From: Bradyrhizobium guangdongense
GTDB lineage: Bacteria; Pseudomonadota; Alphaproteobacteria; Rhizobiales; Xanthobacteraceae
Length of the DNA stretch: 40,007 nucleotides
Assembly: GCF_006483445.1 (NCBI RefSeq)
Contig: NZ_PPPT01000093.1
Coordinates: forward strand, 1 to 40,007
Reading direction: 5' to 3'
Shown: positions 1-8,986 of the stretch, piece by piece
Position numbering within the stretch: position 1 is the first letter of the stretch
How the letters are laid out: the number at the start of each line of letters is the position of its first letter
The notes under the pieces: generated by a model
Databases searched by the model: none
What the model was told of the DNA's origin: nothing
What the model saw: the letters and a program-made list of their open reading frames with translations, nothing else
Made by a program: the position numbers and the translations under genes

Positions 1-1
1 C

Positions 2-400
2 CTCGACGTCGCCGGCGAGGGCAAGATCGCCTGCAATCAGGTGCTCTATCATCTCAAGGAGCGCGCGATCGAGCATGCCGTGATCCCGTGGTGCGAGATG
101 CACGGCGTTGCCGTGGTGGACTATTCGCCGTTCGGTCACGATGATTTTCCCGCTGCGAGCAGCAAGGGTGGCGCGGTGCTGGCACAGATCGCGAAGGCGC
201 ACGGTGCGACGCCGCGTCAGGTCGCGCTGAGCTTCTTGACCCGGAAGACTACGGTGTTCGCGATTCCGAAGGCCTCGAGCGCGGAACACGCCGCCGAAAA
301 TGCGGCCGCTGGCGACATCACACTCACGAAAGACGAGATTGCGGCGCTCGATGCGGCGTTTCCGCGCGGTCCGAAGCCACGCGGCCTGCCAATGCTGTAG
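2..400 (+). CDS. Aldo/keto reductase, C-terminal part (5' end outside window)
   Basis: This is the last 132 codons of an NAD(P)H-dependent aldo/keto reductase, a cytosolic TIM-barrel enzyme that reduces aldehydes or ketones to alcohols. The reading frame is open to the left edge of the window, so the start and the catalytic Asp/Tyr/Lys part are not seen. Visible family marks are an NQVLYH stretch (substrate/cofactor wall), a YSPFG loop, and AIPKAS, the IPKA-type loop that contacts the cofactor phosphate. The protein ends in a typical helix (TKDEIAALDAAFP). The next gene on the same strand begins about 150 bp later, so co-transcription is uncertain. The substrate cannot be told from this part. 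Confidence 0.9.
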   Translation, partial: LDVAGEGKIACNQVLYHLKERAIEHAVIPWCEMHGVAVVDYSPFGHDDFPAASSKGGAVLAQIAKAHGATPRQVALSFLTRKTTVFAIPKASSAEHAAENAAAGDITLTKDEIAALDAAFPRGPKPRGLPML

Positions 401-484
401 TGCAAAACGGGCCTTTATTAATGGAGCGTTGACGCGCGCGGACCTCAGCGCATATCGGCTTCCTGTTTTCGGGCGTTGTGAAAC

Positions 485-512
485 GAGCCCTTTTGTCGTT
501 TTTTATGGGCTC
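485..512. other. Short inverted repeat upstream of the DMT transporter
   Basis: GAGCCC at 485-490 and GGGCTC at 507-512 form a 6-bp inverted repeat around a T-rich 16-nt loop, in the gap between the aldo/keto reductase and the DMT transporter. It could be an operator or a weak terminator of the upstream gene. The T run lies in the loop rather than after the stem, which argues against a standard intrinsic terminator. Confidence 0.25.
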
Positions 513-547
513 ATCCGAATCGACATTTATTTCGCTGAGTTCCAGCC

Positions 548-1534
548 GTGACCCCGCCTCCCGCCGCAGCCCTCAGGCTCGACAGCGTCTCCGTGCCCAT
601 GCCCGAGAAGAAGCAGGCCGCTCGCCGCGCACCTGCGCGCGTCGATCATCCCTTCAAGGGCATTGCGCTGGTTCTGCTGTCGACGATCTTCCTCGGCTGC
701 TCCGACGTCACGGCAAAATATCTCTCGACCGAGTTGCCGTCGATCGAGATCACCTGGATCCGCTTCCTGACGTTTGCGCTGATGTTCACGCCGGTGATGC
801 TGCCGGTCTCGCCGCTCTACGCCATGCGCACCGAGCGGCTCGGCCTGCAGCTGATGCGTGGCGCGGTGCTGCTCGGCTCCTCGCTGTTCTTCATCACGGG
901 CCTGCGCTACCTCCCGATCGCGGAGGCCTCCGCCACCGGCTTCGTTTCGCCGCTGTTCGTCACCGCGCTGTCGATCGTGTTCCTGAGCGAGAAGGTCGGC
1001 GTGCGCCGCTGGATCGCGACCGCGATCGGCCTGATGGGCGTGGTGATCATCCTGCGGCCTGGCACCAGCGCGTTTCACCTCGCGGCGTTCTTCCCGATCA
1101 TCTCGGCTTTCTGTTGGGCGGCCGCGCTGATCCTGACCCGCATGATGAGCGGACGCGAAGCCGTGCTGACCACGATGGCCTATTCCGCATTGACGGGCGT
1201 GACGCTGCTGACCCTCATGGTGCCGTTCGTCTGGGTCACGCCGTCCTGGAGCGCAGTCGGCCTCGGCATCTTCATCGGCGTCGCGTCCACGGTCGGACAG
1301 TGGATCATCGTACTGGCCTATCGCTACGGCGATGCCTCGGTGCTGGCGCCGTTCTCCTACACCCAACTGCTCTGGGTCAGCATTTTGGGCTTCTTCCTGT
1401 TCAAGGAAGTGCCCGATGTCTGGACCGTGACCGGCGCCGCCTTCATCGTCGCGAGCGGCCTCTACATCGCCCATCGCGAGCGCATCCGCCGCAACCAGCT
1501 TCTGGTGCTGGAAGAGCGTTCGCCGAACGCCTGA
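548..1534 (+). CDS. DMT-superfamily (EamA) inner-membrane transporter
   Basis: The protein has about 328 residues with ten hydrophobic segments arranged as two EamA repeats, the standard build of drug/metabolite transporters in the inner membrane. The first repeat begins near residue 35 (FKGIALVLLSTIFLGCSDVT) and the second after about residue 180. The substrate is unknown; family members export amino acids, nucleosides or other metabolites. The GTG at 548 gives the longest frame. An ATG at 599 (MPEKKQ) is an equally good start and would remove 17 residues of no evident function. It is followed after 60 bp by a dehydrogenase on the same strand that has its own Shine-Dalgarno site. Confidence 0.9.
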   Translation: MTPPPAAALRLDSVSVPMPEKKQAARRAPARVDHPFKGIALVLLSTIFLGCSDVTAKYLSTELPSIEITWIRFLTFALMFTPVMLPVSPLYAMRTERLGLQLMRGAVLLGSSLFFITGLRYLPIAEASATGFVSPLFVTALSIVFLSEKVGVRRWIATAIGLMGVVIILRPGTSAFHLAAFFPIISAFCWAAALILTRMMSGREAVLTTMAYSALTGVTLLTLMVPFVWVTPSWSAVGLGIFIGVASTVGQWIIVLAYRYGDASVLAPFSYTQLLWVSILGFFLFKEVPDVWTVTGAAFIVASGLYIAHRERIRRNQLLVLEERSPNA

Positions 1535-1594
1535 CGCAATATCTCTTTTGCGGCTTTGTGCTATCAACGGCTCCAACGAAAAGGGAGGAGCCGG

Positions 1595-2674
1595 ATGCGC
1601 GCTGCGATTTTCAGGAACGGTGAGATTGTCGTCGACCGCATGGCGGAGCCGAAACCCGGCGCCGGCCAGGTGCTGGTTAAGACGCTCGCCTGCGGCATCT
1701 GCGGCTCCGATCTCCACGCCCGCCAGCACGCTCCCCGGATGGCCGAGATGGCCAAGAAGCTCGGGCGTACGCCGATGGACGTTTCCCGCGACGTGGTGTT
1801 CGGCCACGAGTTCTGCTGCGAGATCGTCGACTATGGCCCCGGAACCGAACGCAAGCTGAAGCCTGGCACCCATGTCTGCTCGCTGCCGGCGCTGCTGACG
1901 CCACAGGGCATTATGGGCATCGGCTATTCCAACGACCTCGTCGGCGGCTATGCCGAGCAGATGCTGCTGAGCGAGCCGCTTTTGCTTGAGGTGCCCAATG
2001 GCCTTGCTCCCGAGCATGCCGCACTCACCGAGCCGCTCGCGGTCGGCGTTCACGCCGTTGCCAAGGCCAACATCACGGGCAAGGAAGTGCCGCTCGTCAT
2101 CGGTTGCGGGCCGGTCGGGCTTGCTGTCATCGCCGCATTGAAGATCAGGGGATTGCACCCGATCGTCGCCGCCGACTACTCGCCGACACGGCGGGCGCTC
2201 GCGGCAAAGCTCGGCGCCGATATCGTCGTCGATCCAAGAGTGTCGCAGCCCTATGCGACCTGGGCCGAGCACGCGCAGATGTCGGACGCCGAGAAGGCGG
2301 CGCGGCCGCCGCTCCAGGCCATGCTGCCCGCGCTCAAGCCCGCCGTCATCTTCGAATGCGTCGGCGTGCCCGGCCTGCTGCAGCAGGTGTTCGAAGGCGC
2401 GCCGCGCGATGCAAAAGTCGTCGTGGTCGGCGTCTGCATGGAGAGCGACAGATGCGAGCCCATGCTCGGCATTATGAAGGAGCTCAACGTTCAGTACGTG
2501 CTCGGCTACACGCCGGAGGAGTTTGCGTATTCGCTGCGCCTGATCGCGGAAGGGCAGGTGGACGCCGCCGCGATGGTGACGGCCACTGTCGGCATCGATG
2601 GTGTGGCAAAAGCGTTCGCCGATCTCGCCAATCCCGAGGTGCACACCAAGATCATCGTGCAGCCCTGGAAATAG
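1595..2674 (+). CDS. Zinc-dependent medium-chain alcohol dehydrogenase family protein
   Basis: This is a 359-residue medium-chain dehydrogenase/reductase. Catalytic-zinc residues are clear: Cys33 in CGICGSD, and His71-Glu72 in GHE. The NAD(P)-binding Rossmann turn GCGPVG lies at about 170-175. The four-cysteine structural-zinc lobe usual between residues 90 and 115 is absent; only Cys95 is there. This matches single-zinc members of the family such as quinone- or threonine-dehydrogenase relatives. The start at 1595 is chosen over upstream in-frame codons because AAGGGAGGAG lies just before it. The gene ends 3 bp from the convergent Lrp gene. The substrate, an alcohol or polyol, is not predictable. 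Confidence 0.93.
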   Translation: MRAAIFRNGEIVVDRMAEPKPGAGQVLVKTLACGICGSDLHARQHAPRMAEMAKKLGRTPMDVSRDVVFGHEFCCEIVDYGPGTERKLKPGTHVCSLPALLTPQGIMGIGYSNDLVGGYAEQMLLSEPLLLEVPNGLAPEHAALTEPLAVGVHAVAKANITGKEVPLVIGCGPVGLAVIAALKIRGLHPIVAADYSPTRRALAAKLGADIVVDPRVSQPYATWAEHAQMSDAEKAARPPLQAMLPALKPAVIFECVGVPGLLQQVFEGAPRDAKVVVVGVCMESDRCEPMLGIMKELNVQYVLGYTPEEFAYSLRLIAEGQVDAAAMVTATVGIDGVAKAFADLANPEVHTKIIVQPWK

Positions 2675-2677
2675 CCG

Positions 2678-3139
2678 CTACACCGGCAGCGCGATCGAAT
2701 ACTTCACTTGGCTCAGCGCAAAGCTCGACTCGATCGAGGCGATGCCGTCGAGCCGGGTCAGCTTGGTCTTCAGGAAGGTTTCGTAGGAAGCAAGGTCGGC
2801 TGCGACGACGCGCAAGAGATAGTCGCGGTTGCCGGTCATCAGATAGCACTCGAGCACCTCGTCCCATTTCGAGATCGCTTTGGCGAAGCGGTTGAGATCC
2901 TCTTCCTTCTGGCGCGCCAGCTTGATCGAGATGAAGACGCTGACGTGCAGACCCAGCGCCTTCTGGTCCACGGTTGCGATGTAGCGCGTAATGACGCCGC
3001 GCTCTTCCAGAAGCTTGACGCGCCGGTGGCAAGGCGAGACCGAGAGGCCGACCTTGTCGGCGAGTTCCTGCATGGTCATCCGGCTGTCGGTCTGGAGCAA
3101 AGCGAGGATTTTTCGGTCGATGGCGTCGAGCTCGGGCAT
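2678..3139 (-). CDS. Lrp/AsnC-family transcriptional regulator
   Basis: This 153-residue protein has the full Lrp layout: an N-terminal winged helix-turn-helix (residues 5-60, starting LDAIDRKILALLQ, with recognition helix around SVSPCHRRVK) and a C-terminal RAM ligand-binding domain (about 68-145, with the GNRDYLLRV turn). Such proteins form octamers that sense amino acids or keto acids. It is divergent from the transketolase/E1-like gene across a 133-bp gap. Lrp members commonly control the adjacent divergent gene, so that enzyme is the likely target (inference). A candidate site is noted at 3212-3225. Confidence 0.95.
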   Translation of the reverse strand: MPELDAIDRKILALLQTDSRMTMQELADKVGLSVSPCHRRVKLLEERGVITRYIATVDQKALGLHVSVFISIKLARQKEEDLNRFAKAISKWDEVLECYLMTGNRDYLLRVVAADLASYETFLKTKLTRLDGIASIESSFALSQVKYSIALPV

Positions 3140-3211
3140 TGGAATAAAACCTGTGGCGAGGACCAGATCATTGGTAAATTATCCCAATTCTGGACGGTAT
3201 GGCGCGAAAGT

Positions 3212-3225
3212 TTGAGAATTCTGAA
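3212..3225. promoter_or_regulatory. Candidate Lrp-type operator
   Basis: TTGAGAATTCTGAA is a near-palindrome around a perfect AGAATTCT core, in the 133-bp divergent gap between the Lrp gene and the E1-like gene. Its length and AT-centred symmetry resemble the loose 15-bp Lrp consensus. A second AT-rich element (GGTAAATTATCC) lies about 40 bp to the left. Binding is inferred, not shown. Confidence 0.4.
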
Positions 3226-3272
3226 GGGGCCGGCGGAGCTATGATCGGGCCATATTTCTCCGGAGCATCGCC

Positions 3273-5636
3273 ATGCCCGTCGATTTCGCTCGCCTCGACA
3301 CCCTGTCCGCGCTCAGCCGCAAAGCGCTGTGGCTGTCATCATGGACCATCCACCACGCCAACCATATCCGCCCGAATACCGACGGGCTGAAGGTCGGCGG
3401 CCATCAGGCCTCCTCCGCATCGCTCGCGACCATCATGTCGGCGCTGTATTTCCATGTGTTGCGGCCCGAGGATCGCGTCGCGGTGAAGCCGCATGCGAGC
3501 CCGGTGTTCCACGCCATCCAGTATCTGTTCGGCCGACAGACGCGCGAGAAGCTGGAGAATTTTCGCGGCTTCAAGGGTGCGCAGTCATATCCTTCGCGCA
3601 CCAAGGATGTCGACGACGTCGATTTCTCGACGGGCTCGGTCGGGCTCGGCGTCGCGCAGACGCTGTTTTCCTCGCTGGTACAGGATTACGTCAAGTCGCA
3701 TGGCTGGATGAAGGATCGCCGCGAAGGGCGGATGATCGCGCTGGTCGGCGACGCCGAACTCGACGAGGGCAACATCTTCGAGGCGCTTGCCGAAGGCTGG
3801 AAGCACGGCCTGCGCAACACCTGGTGGGTGGTCGACTACAACAGGCAATCGCTCGACGCCGTCGTGCGCGAAGGGCTCTGGGAAAAGTTCGAGACCGTGT
3901 TCCGTAATTTCGGCTGGGACGTCGTCATCGTGAAGTACGGCCGGCTGATGCGCGAGGCGTTTGCCGAGCCAGGCGGCGCGGCGCTGAAGACCTGGATCGA
4001 CAATTGCCCGAACGCGCTTTATGCGGCGCTGTGCTTTCAGGGCGGCGCAGCCTTCCGAAAGCATTTGCACGACGAGATCGGCGACCAGGGACCGATCACG
4101 AAGCTGATCGACAAGCGCAACGACGACGAGCTCTTGGCGCTGATGTCCAATCTCGGCGGCCACGACATGGCGAGCATGCTGGAGGCGTTCGAAAAGATCG
4201 ATCACGATCGCCCGGTCTGCTTCATCGCCTACACCATCAAGGGCGTCGGCCTGCCGTTCCAGGGCCACAAGGACAATCACGCCGGCCTGATGACGGTCGC
4301 GCAGATGGAAAAATACCGCGAGAGCCAGAATATCCGTCCCGGCCACGAGTGGGACAAGTTCGAAGGGCTCGCACAAGGCGCGGCCGAGCTCGAAGCGTTC
4401 CTCGCGCGCGTGCCGTTCAATCAGGACGGCCGGCGACTGACCGCGCCCACCATCGAGGTGCCGGCGCAGCTCGCCTTCAAGCCGTCGCCGCAGATGTCGA
4501 CCCAGCAGGGCTTTGGCCTCGTCCTCAACGAGATCGCGCGCAGCGACAGCGAACTCGCCAGGCGCATCGTCACCACGTCGCCGGACGTCACGGTCTCCAC
4601 CAATCTCGGCCCCTGGGTGAACCGCCGCGGCCTGTTCGCGCGCGCCGAGAAGGCGGATTTATTCCGCAGCGAGAAAATTCCATCGACCTTCAACTGGGAT
4701 GCCTCGCCTAAGGGGCAGCATCTCGAGCTCGGCATCGCCGAGATGAATCTGTTCATCATGCTCTCCGCGCTCGGCTTGTCGCACCAGATCAATGGCGAGC
4801 GGCTGTTGCCGGTCGGCACGCTCTATGATCCCTTCATCGAGCGTGGCCTCGATGCGCTCAACTACGCCTGCTACCAGGATGCGCGCTTCATGGTGGCGGC
4901 GACACCCTCAGGGATCACGCTCGCGCCTGAGGGCGGCGCGCATCAGTCGATTGCGACGCCGCTGATCGGCATGGCGCAGGACGGGCTCGCCTCGTTCGAG
5001 CCCGCCTTCGTCGACGAGCTGGCCGCGATCATGGGGTGGGGCTTTGACCACATGCAGCGTGATGCCGGCGAGGGCGGCTCGGTCTATTTGCGGCTGTCGA
5101 CGCGCAGCATCGACCAGGTGCAGCGGATCATGACACCGGAGCTTGCGAAGAACGTCACTGACGGTGCCTATTGGCTGCGCGAGCCCGGCCCCAATGCCGA
5201 AGTCGTGATCGCCTATACCGGCGCATTGGCGCCGGAAGCGATCGAAGCCACCGGCTTCATCGGCGAGAGCCGGCGCGACGTCGGCCTGCTCGCGATCACC
5301 TCGGCGGACCGCCTGCATGCGGGATGGACCGCCGCACGGAAATTGCGCCGCGACCGTCGCGGTGTGCAGCATCTCAGCCATATCGAAAAACTGCTGGCGC
5401 CGCTCACCCGCGATTGCGGCATCGTGACCGTGATCGACGGCCATCCGGCCACCCTCGGCTGGCTCGGCAGCGTTCGCGGCCATCGCGTCGAGGCGCTCGG
5501 CGTCGAGCAGTTCGGCCAGACCGGCACGATTGACGACCTCTACCGCCACCATGGCATCAACGCCAACGCCATCATCGATGCGGCCGAAAGCCTCACCACC
5601 GGTGCGCCGGTCCTGCATCGCAAGATGGCGGTGTGA
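3273..5636 (+). CDS. Transketolase-like / pyruvate dehydrogenase E1-like thiamine-diphosphate enzyme
   Basis: This 787-residue homologue of homodimeric 2-oxo acid dehydrogenase E1 (AceE type) and transketolase is predicted to be cytosolic. The N-terminal diphosphate/Mg-binding domain carries GDAELDEGN (159-167) with Asn190 of VVDYN completing the motif, and HASP at 74-77. The pyrimidine domain follows (LELGIAEMNLF, about 480-490), then a transketolase C-terminal domain. It is about 100 residues shorter than AceE of E. coli. No E2 or E3 gene lies nearby, so it may borrow these or act differently. The divergent Lrp regulator recalls the mdeR/mdeB arrangement described for methionine/2-oxobutyrate breakdown in Pseudomonas; that match is inference. 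A strong terminator follows. Confidence 0.88.
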   Translation: MPVDFARLDTLSALSRKALWLSSWTIHHANHIRPNTDGLKVGGHQASSASLATIMSALYFHVLRPEDRVAVKPHASPVFHAIQYLFGRQTREKLENFRGFKGAQSYPSRTKDVDDVDFSTGSVGLGVAQTLFSSLVQDYVKSHGWMKDRREGRMIALVGDAELDEGNIFEALAEGWKHGLRNTWWVVDYNRQSLDAVVREGLWEKFETVFRNFGWDVVIVKYGRLMREAFAEPGGAALKTWIDNCPNALYAALCFQGGAAFRKHLHDEIGDQGPITKLIDKRNDDELLALMSNLGGHDMASMLEAFEKIDHDRPVCFIAYTIKGVGLPFQGHKDNHAGLMTVAQMEKYRESQNIRPGHEWDKFEGLAQGAAELEAFLARVPFNQDGRRLTAPTIEVPAQLAFKPSPQMSTQQGFGLVLNEIARSDSELARRIVTTSPDVTVSTNLGPWVNRRGLFARAEKADLFRSEKIPSTFNWDASPKGQHLELGIAEMNLFIMLSALGLSHQINGERLLPVGTLYDPFIERGLDALNYACYQDARFMVAATPSGITLAPEGGAHQSIATPLIGMAQDGLASFEPAFVDELAAIMGWGFDHMQRDAGEGGSVYLRLSTRSIDQVQRIMTPELAKNVTDGAYWLREPGPNAEVVIAYTGALAPEAIEATGFIGESRRDVGLLAITSADRLHAGWTAARKLRRDRRGVQHLSHIEKLLAPLTRDCGIVTVIDGHPATLGWLGSVRGHRVEALGVEQFGQTGTIDDLYRHHGINANAIIDAAESLTTGAPVLHRKMAV

Positions 5637-5642
5637 CGAAAG

Positions 5643-5673
5643 CGGCCCTCCGCCAGGCGGGGAGGGCCGTTTT
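5643..5673. terminator. Bidirectional intrinsic terminator between convergent genes
   Basis: A perfect 9-bp stem, CGGCCCTCC (5643-5651) with GGAGGGCCG (5661-5669), has a 9-nt loop and is followed by TTTT. It lies just after the E1-like gene. The opposite strand also reads a short T run after the stem, so it can end the convergent lectin gene as well. Confidence 0.85.
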
Positions 5674-5683
5674 CGGTCGTCGT

Positions 5684-6028
5684 TCAGTGCTGAACGGTAT
5701 TGCTCGCCCAGATCGGGAAGTTCGGCCGGTAGATGACCAGGTTGCCGTCAGTCTGCATGACGAGCCAGCTGCCCGGTGCGCCGGGAGTGTTGGATGCCCA
5801 GGCGGGCGCGTTGTTGACGTGATAGAGCACGAAATTTCCGTCGGTCTGCATGACGGCGCGATCGACGTCGCTCTGCGCCGTATTCGAAGCCCATATCGGA
5901 TGGCCATCGCGAGTTCGGTAGATGACGAGATTGCCGTCCGTTTGCATGGTCAGGCGAAAACGGTTGTCCGAGGACATAATGGAATCGCCGTGATGCAGTG
6001 CTTGTCCGGGCGAGAGGCGGTCAGACAT
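5684..6028 (-). CDS. Small bulb-type mannose-lectin-like protein (three QxDxNxVxY repeats)
   Basis: This 114-residue protein consists almost entirely of one B-lectin (monocot mannose-binding) beta-prism domain. The mannose-site signature QxDxNxVxY occurs three times, at 29-37, 61-69 and 92-100, each followed by a WASNT turn. All key Gln, Asp, Asn, Val and Tyr residues are kept at each site, so three sugar sites are predicted. There is no signal peptide, membrane segment or attached toxin domain. The start at 6028 is supported by AAGGAG just upstream; an upstream in-frame ATG would add 33 residues unlike the family. Related domains occur in lectin-like bacteriocins and in plant and fish lectins. 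The role here is unknown. Confidence 0.88.
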   Translation of the reverse strand: MSDRLSPGQALHHGDSIMSSDNRFRLTMQTDGNLVIYRTRDGHPIWASNTAQSDVDRAVMQTDGNFVLYHVNNAPAWASNTPGAPGSWLVMQTDGNLVIYRPNFPIWASNTVQH

Positions 6029-6384
6029 CAAGCTCTCCTTCAAATCTGAATTTCGTGATCGAAAAGGTCGGGAATGCGGAGACGGTGCATTCGAAAGGCA
6101 GGATAGCCGGTAGCTCCGAAAACGCATGTGAACTGGCTAACACGCCAAGATTGTTGTCTTATGGGAGTTCACTGAGCGATAGGGCGCGCTCGTTCCCTAT
6201 GAGGGGCGGCGTTTCGCTGAGGTAACCGCTCCGGTCTGCATCTTGCCACCGGCCCGGCGTCCGATCATATATTCCCCTGTCCGCCGCATCGCAGGTCAAG
6301 CATCGGGGCGGGTTCAACTCCCCCGGCTTTCGTGCAAGGATGCCTGCCGAAACGCCCCTCCATTGCGAAAAGAAGAGGTCCAAA
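6029..6384. other. Divergent intergenic region between lectin and aldehyde dehydrogenase genes
   Basis: These 356 bp must hold the promoters of both divergent genes. I see no convincing gene. The only structure I noted is ATAGGG (6179-6184) paired with CCCTAT (6195-6200), a possible operator or hairpin. No sigma-70 promoter stands out for either direction. Confidence 0.4.
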
Positions 6385-7815
6385 ATGGTCAATCGCATGC
6401 AATTCTACATCGACGGTGCCTGGGTCGATCCCGCCGTCAAGAAGTCCATTCCGGTCGTCAACCCGGCGACGGAAGAGCCGATGTACGAGATTGCGATCGG
6501 CTCCAAGGCCGACGTTGACAAGGCGGTTGCCGCCGCCAAGCGCGCCTTCGCGACCTATTCCCAGACCAGCCGCGAGGAGCGCATCGCGCTGCTCACGAAA
6601 GTCGTCGAGATCTACAAGGGCCGCATGAAAGAGATCGGCGCTGCGGTCTCGGACGAGATGGGCGCGCCGCTGCCGATGGCGGAGAAGCTGCAGGCTGGCG
6701 CCGGCCTCGGCCACATCATGGCGACCCTCGACGTGCTCAAGAACTATCACTTCGAGGAGCAGGTCGGTACCGCGACCGTGCTGCGCGAGCCTGTCGGCGT
6801 CGTCGGCATGATCACGCCCTGGAACTGGCCCTTGAACCAGATCGCCTGCAAGGTGGCGCCGGCGCTCGCCGCCGGCTGCACCATGATTTTGAAGCCGTCG
6901 GAGTTTACCCCGACCTCGGCACTGATCTTCGCAGAAATCCTCCATGAAGCCGGCGTGCCGAAGGGCGTGTTCAACCTCATCAACGGCCTCGGCCCCGAGG
7001 TCGGCGCCGCCATGAGCGAGCATCCCGATATCGACATGATCTCCTTCACCGGCTCGACCCGCGCCGGTGTCGACGTTGCCAAGCGCGCCGCGCCGACCGT
7101 GAAGCGCGTCAGCCAGGAGCTCGGCGGCAAGTCGCCGAACGTCATCCTCGAAGGTGCCGACCTGCAGAAGGCGGTGACCGGCGGCGTGATGCACATGTTC
7201 AACAATTCCGGCCAGTCCTGCAACGCGCCCTCGCGCATGATCGTGCCGTTGTCGAAGATGAAGGAAGTGGCCGCGATCGCGAAGGCGGTGGCCGACAAGA
7301 CCAAGGCCGGCGATCCCCGCGGCGAAGGCACCACCATCGGCCCGGTCGTCAACCGCGGCCAGTGGGACAAGATCCAGGCGCTGATCAAGAAGGGCATCGA
7401 CGAAGGTGCAACGCTTGTCTCCGGCGGCCCGGGTCTCCCCGAGGGCGTCAACAAGGGCTTCTATGTCCGTCCGACCATCTTCGCCGACGTCACCAACGAG
7501 ATGACGATCGCCCGCGAGGAAATTTTCGGACCGGTGCTGACCATCATCGGCGCCAAGGACGAAGCCGACGCCGTGCGCATCGCCAACGACACGCCTTATG
7601 GTCTCGCGGGTTACGTCACCGCCGACACGGTCGAGAACGCCCGGAAGGTCGCGCGCCAGATCCGCGCCGGCAACGTCAACCTGCAGGGCGTGCCGAACGA
7701 CCGCACCGCGCCGTTCGGCGGCTACAAGCAGTCCGGCAACGGCCGCGAATGGGGCAAGTACGGCCTCGAGGAATATCTCGAGGTGAAGGCGGTCGCCGGG
7801 TACAACGCGGCGTAA
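6385..7815 (+). CDS. NAD(P)-dependent aldehyde dehydrogenase
   Basis: This 476-residue member of the aldehyde dehydrogenase superfamily oxidises an aldehyde to the carboxylic acid in the cytosol. All catalytic residues are present: Asn147 in TPWNWP, Lys170, Glu245 in ELGGKS, and the nucleophile Cys279 in GQSC. The start at 6385 follows an AGAAGAGG site and matches the usual N-terminus (FYIDGAWVDP); an earlier ATG at 6340 would add 15 unlikely residues. It is monocistronic, with a strong terminator immediately downstream. Its place beside the sugar-acid genes makes a role on a sugar-derived semialdehyde possible, but that is inference; the aldehyde cannot be read from sequence. Confidence 0.94.
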   Translation: MVNRMQFYIDGAWVDPAVKKSIPVVNPATEEPMYEIAIGSKADVDKAVAAAKRAFATYSQTSREERIALLTKVVEIYKGRMKEIGAAVSDEMGAPLPMAEKLQAGAGLGHIMATLDVLKNYHFEEQVGTATVLREPVGVVGMITPWNWPLNQIACKVAPALAAGCTMILKPSEFTPTSALIFAEILHEAGVPKGVFNLINGLGPEVGAAMSEHPDIDMISFTGSTRAGVDVAKRAAPTVKRVSQELGGKSPNVILEGADLQKAVTGGVMHMFNNSGQSCNAPSRMIVPLSKMKEVAAIAKAVADKTKAGDPRGEGTTIGPVVNRGQWDKIQALIKKGIDEGATLVSGGPGLPEGVNKGFYVRPTIFADVTNEMTIAREEIFGPVLTIIGAKDEADAVRIANDTPYGLAGYVTADTVENARKVARQIRAGNVNLQGVPNDRTAPFGGYKQSGNGREWGKYGLEEYLEVKAVAGYNAA

Positions 7816-7837
7816 GCCGTCTCGCGTGAGCAAATGA

Positions 7838-7870
7838 AACGCCGGAGCAGGAAACCGCTCCGGCGTTTTT
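7838..7870 (+). terminator. Intrinsic terminator of the aldehyde dehydrogenase gene
   Basis: An 11-bp perfect stem, AACGCCGGAGC (7838-7848) with GCTCCGGCGTT (7857-7867), has an 8-nt loop and runs into a T tract. It lies 22 bp after the stop codon. Confidence 0.92.
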
Positions 7871-7876
7871 GTTTCC

Positions 7877-7916
7877 GTCATTCCGGGGCGTCGCAAAGCG
7901 ACGAACCCGGAATGAC
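7877..7916. repeat. Palindromic intergenic repeat, short copy
   Basis: GTCATTCCGGG and CCCGGAATGAC form 11-bp outer arms around an inner GTCGC/GCGAC hairpin. The same words open the longer element at 22429, so this is a copy of a dispersed palindromic repeat. It sits between the convergent aldehyde dehydrogenase and lactonase genes. Confidence 0.8.
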
Positions 7917-7927
7917 AAGCAGAGAGA

Positions 7928-8896
<969 letters not shown>

Positions 8897-8986
8897 GTGC
8901 GTTCTCGTTGTTGCGTTCCCTCTGGACAAATCTGCTATCATTAGAGACATGTGATCGCAAATCGTGCGCTACCGATGAGGAAAGAC

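Noticed and set aside
527..2644. A 705-codon open frame on the minus strand
   Set aside because: It lies opposite two well-supported genes (DMT transporter and dehydrogenase), is rich in Arg/His/Asp/Gly as expected of a GC-rich antisense shadow, and shows no domain.
6265..7896. A 543-codon minus-strand frame opposite the aldehyde dehydrogenase
   Set aside because: It is antisense to an enzyme with every catalytic residue in place, and it runs through the terminator.
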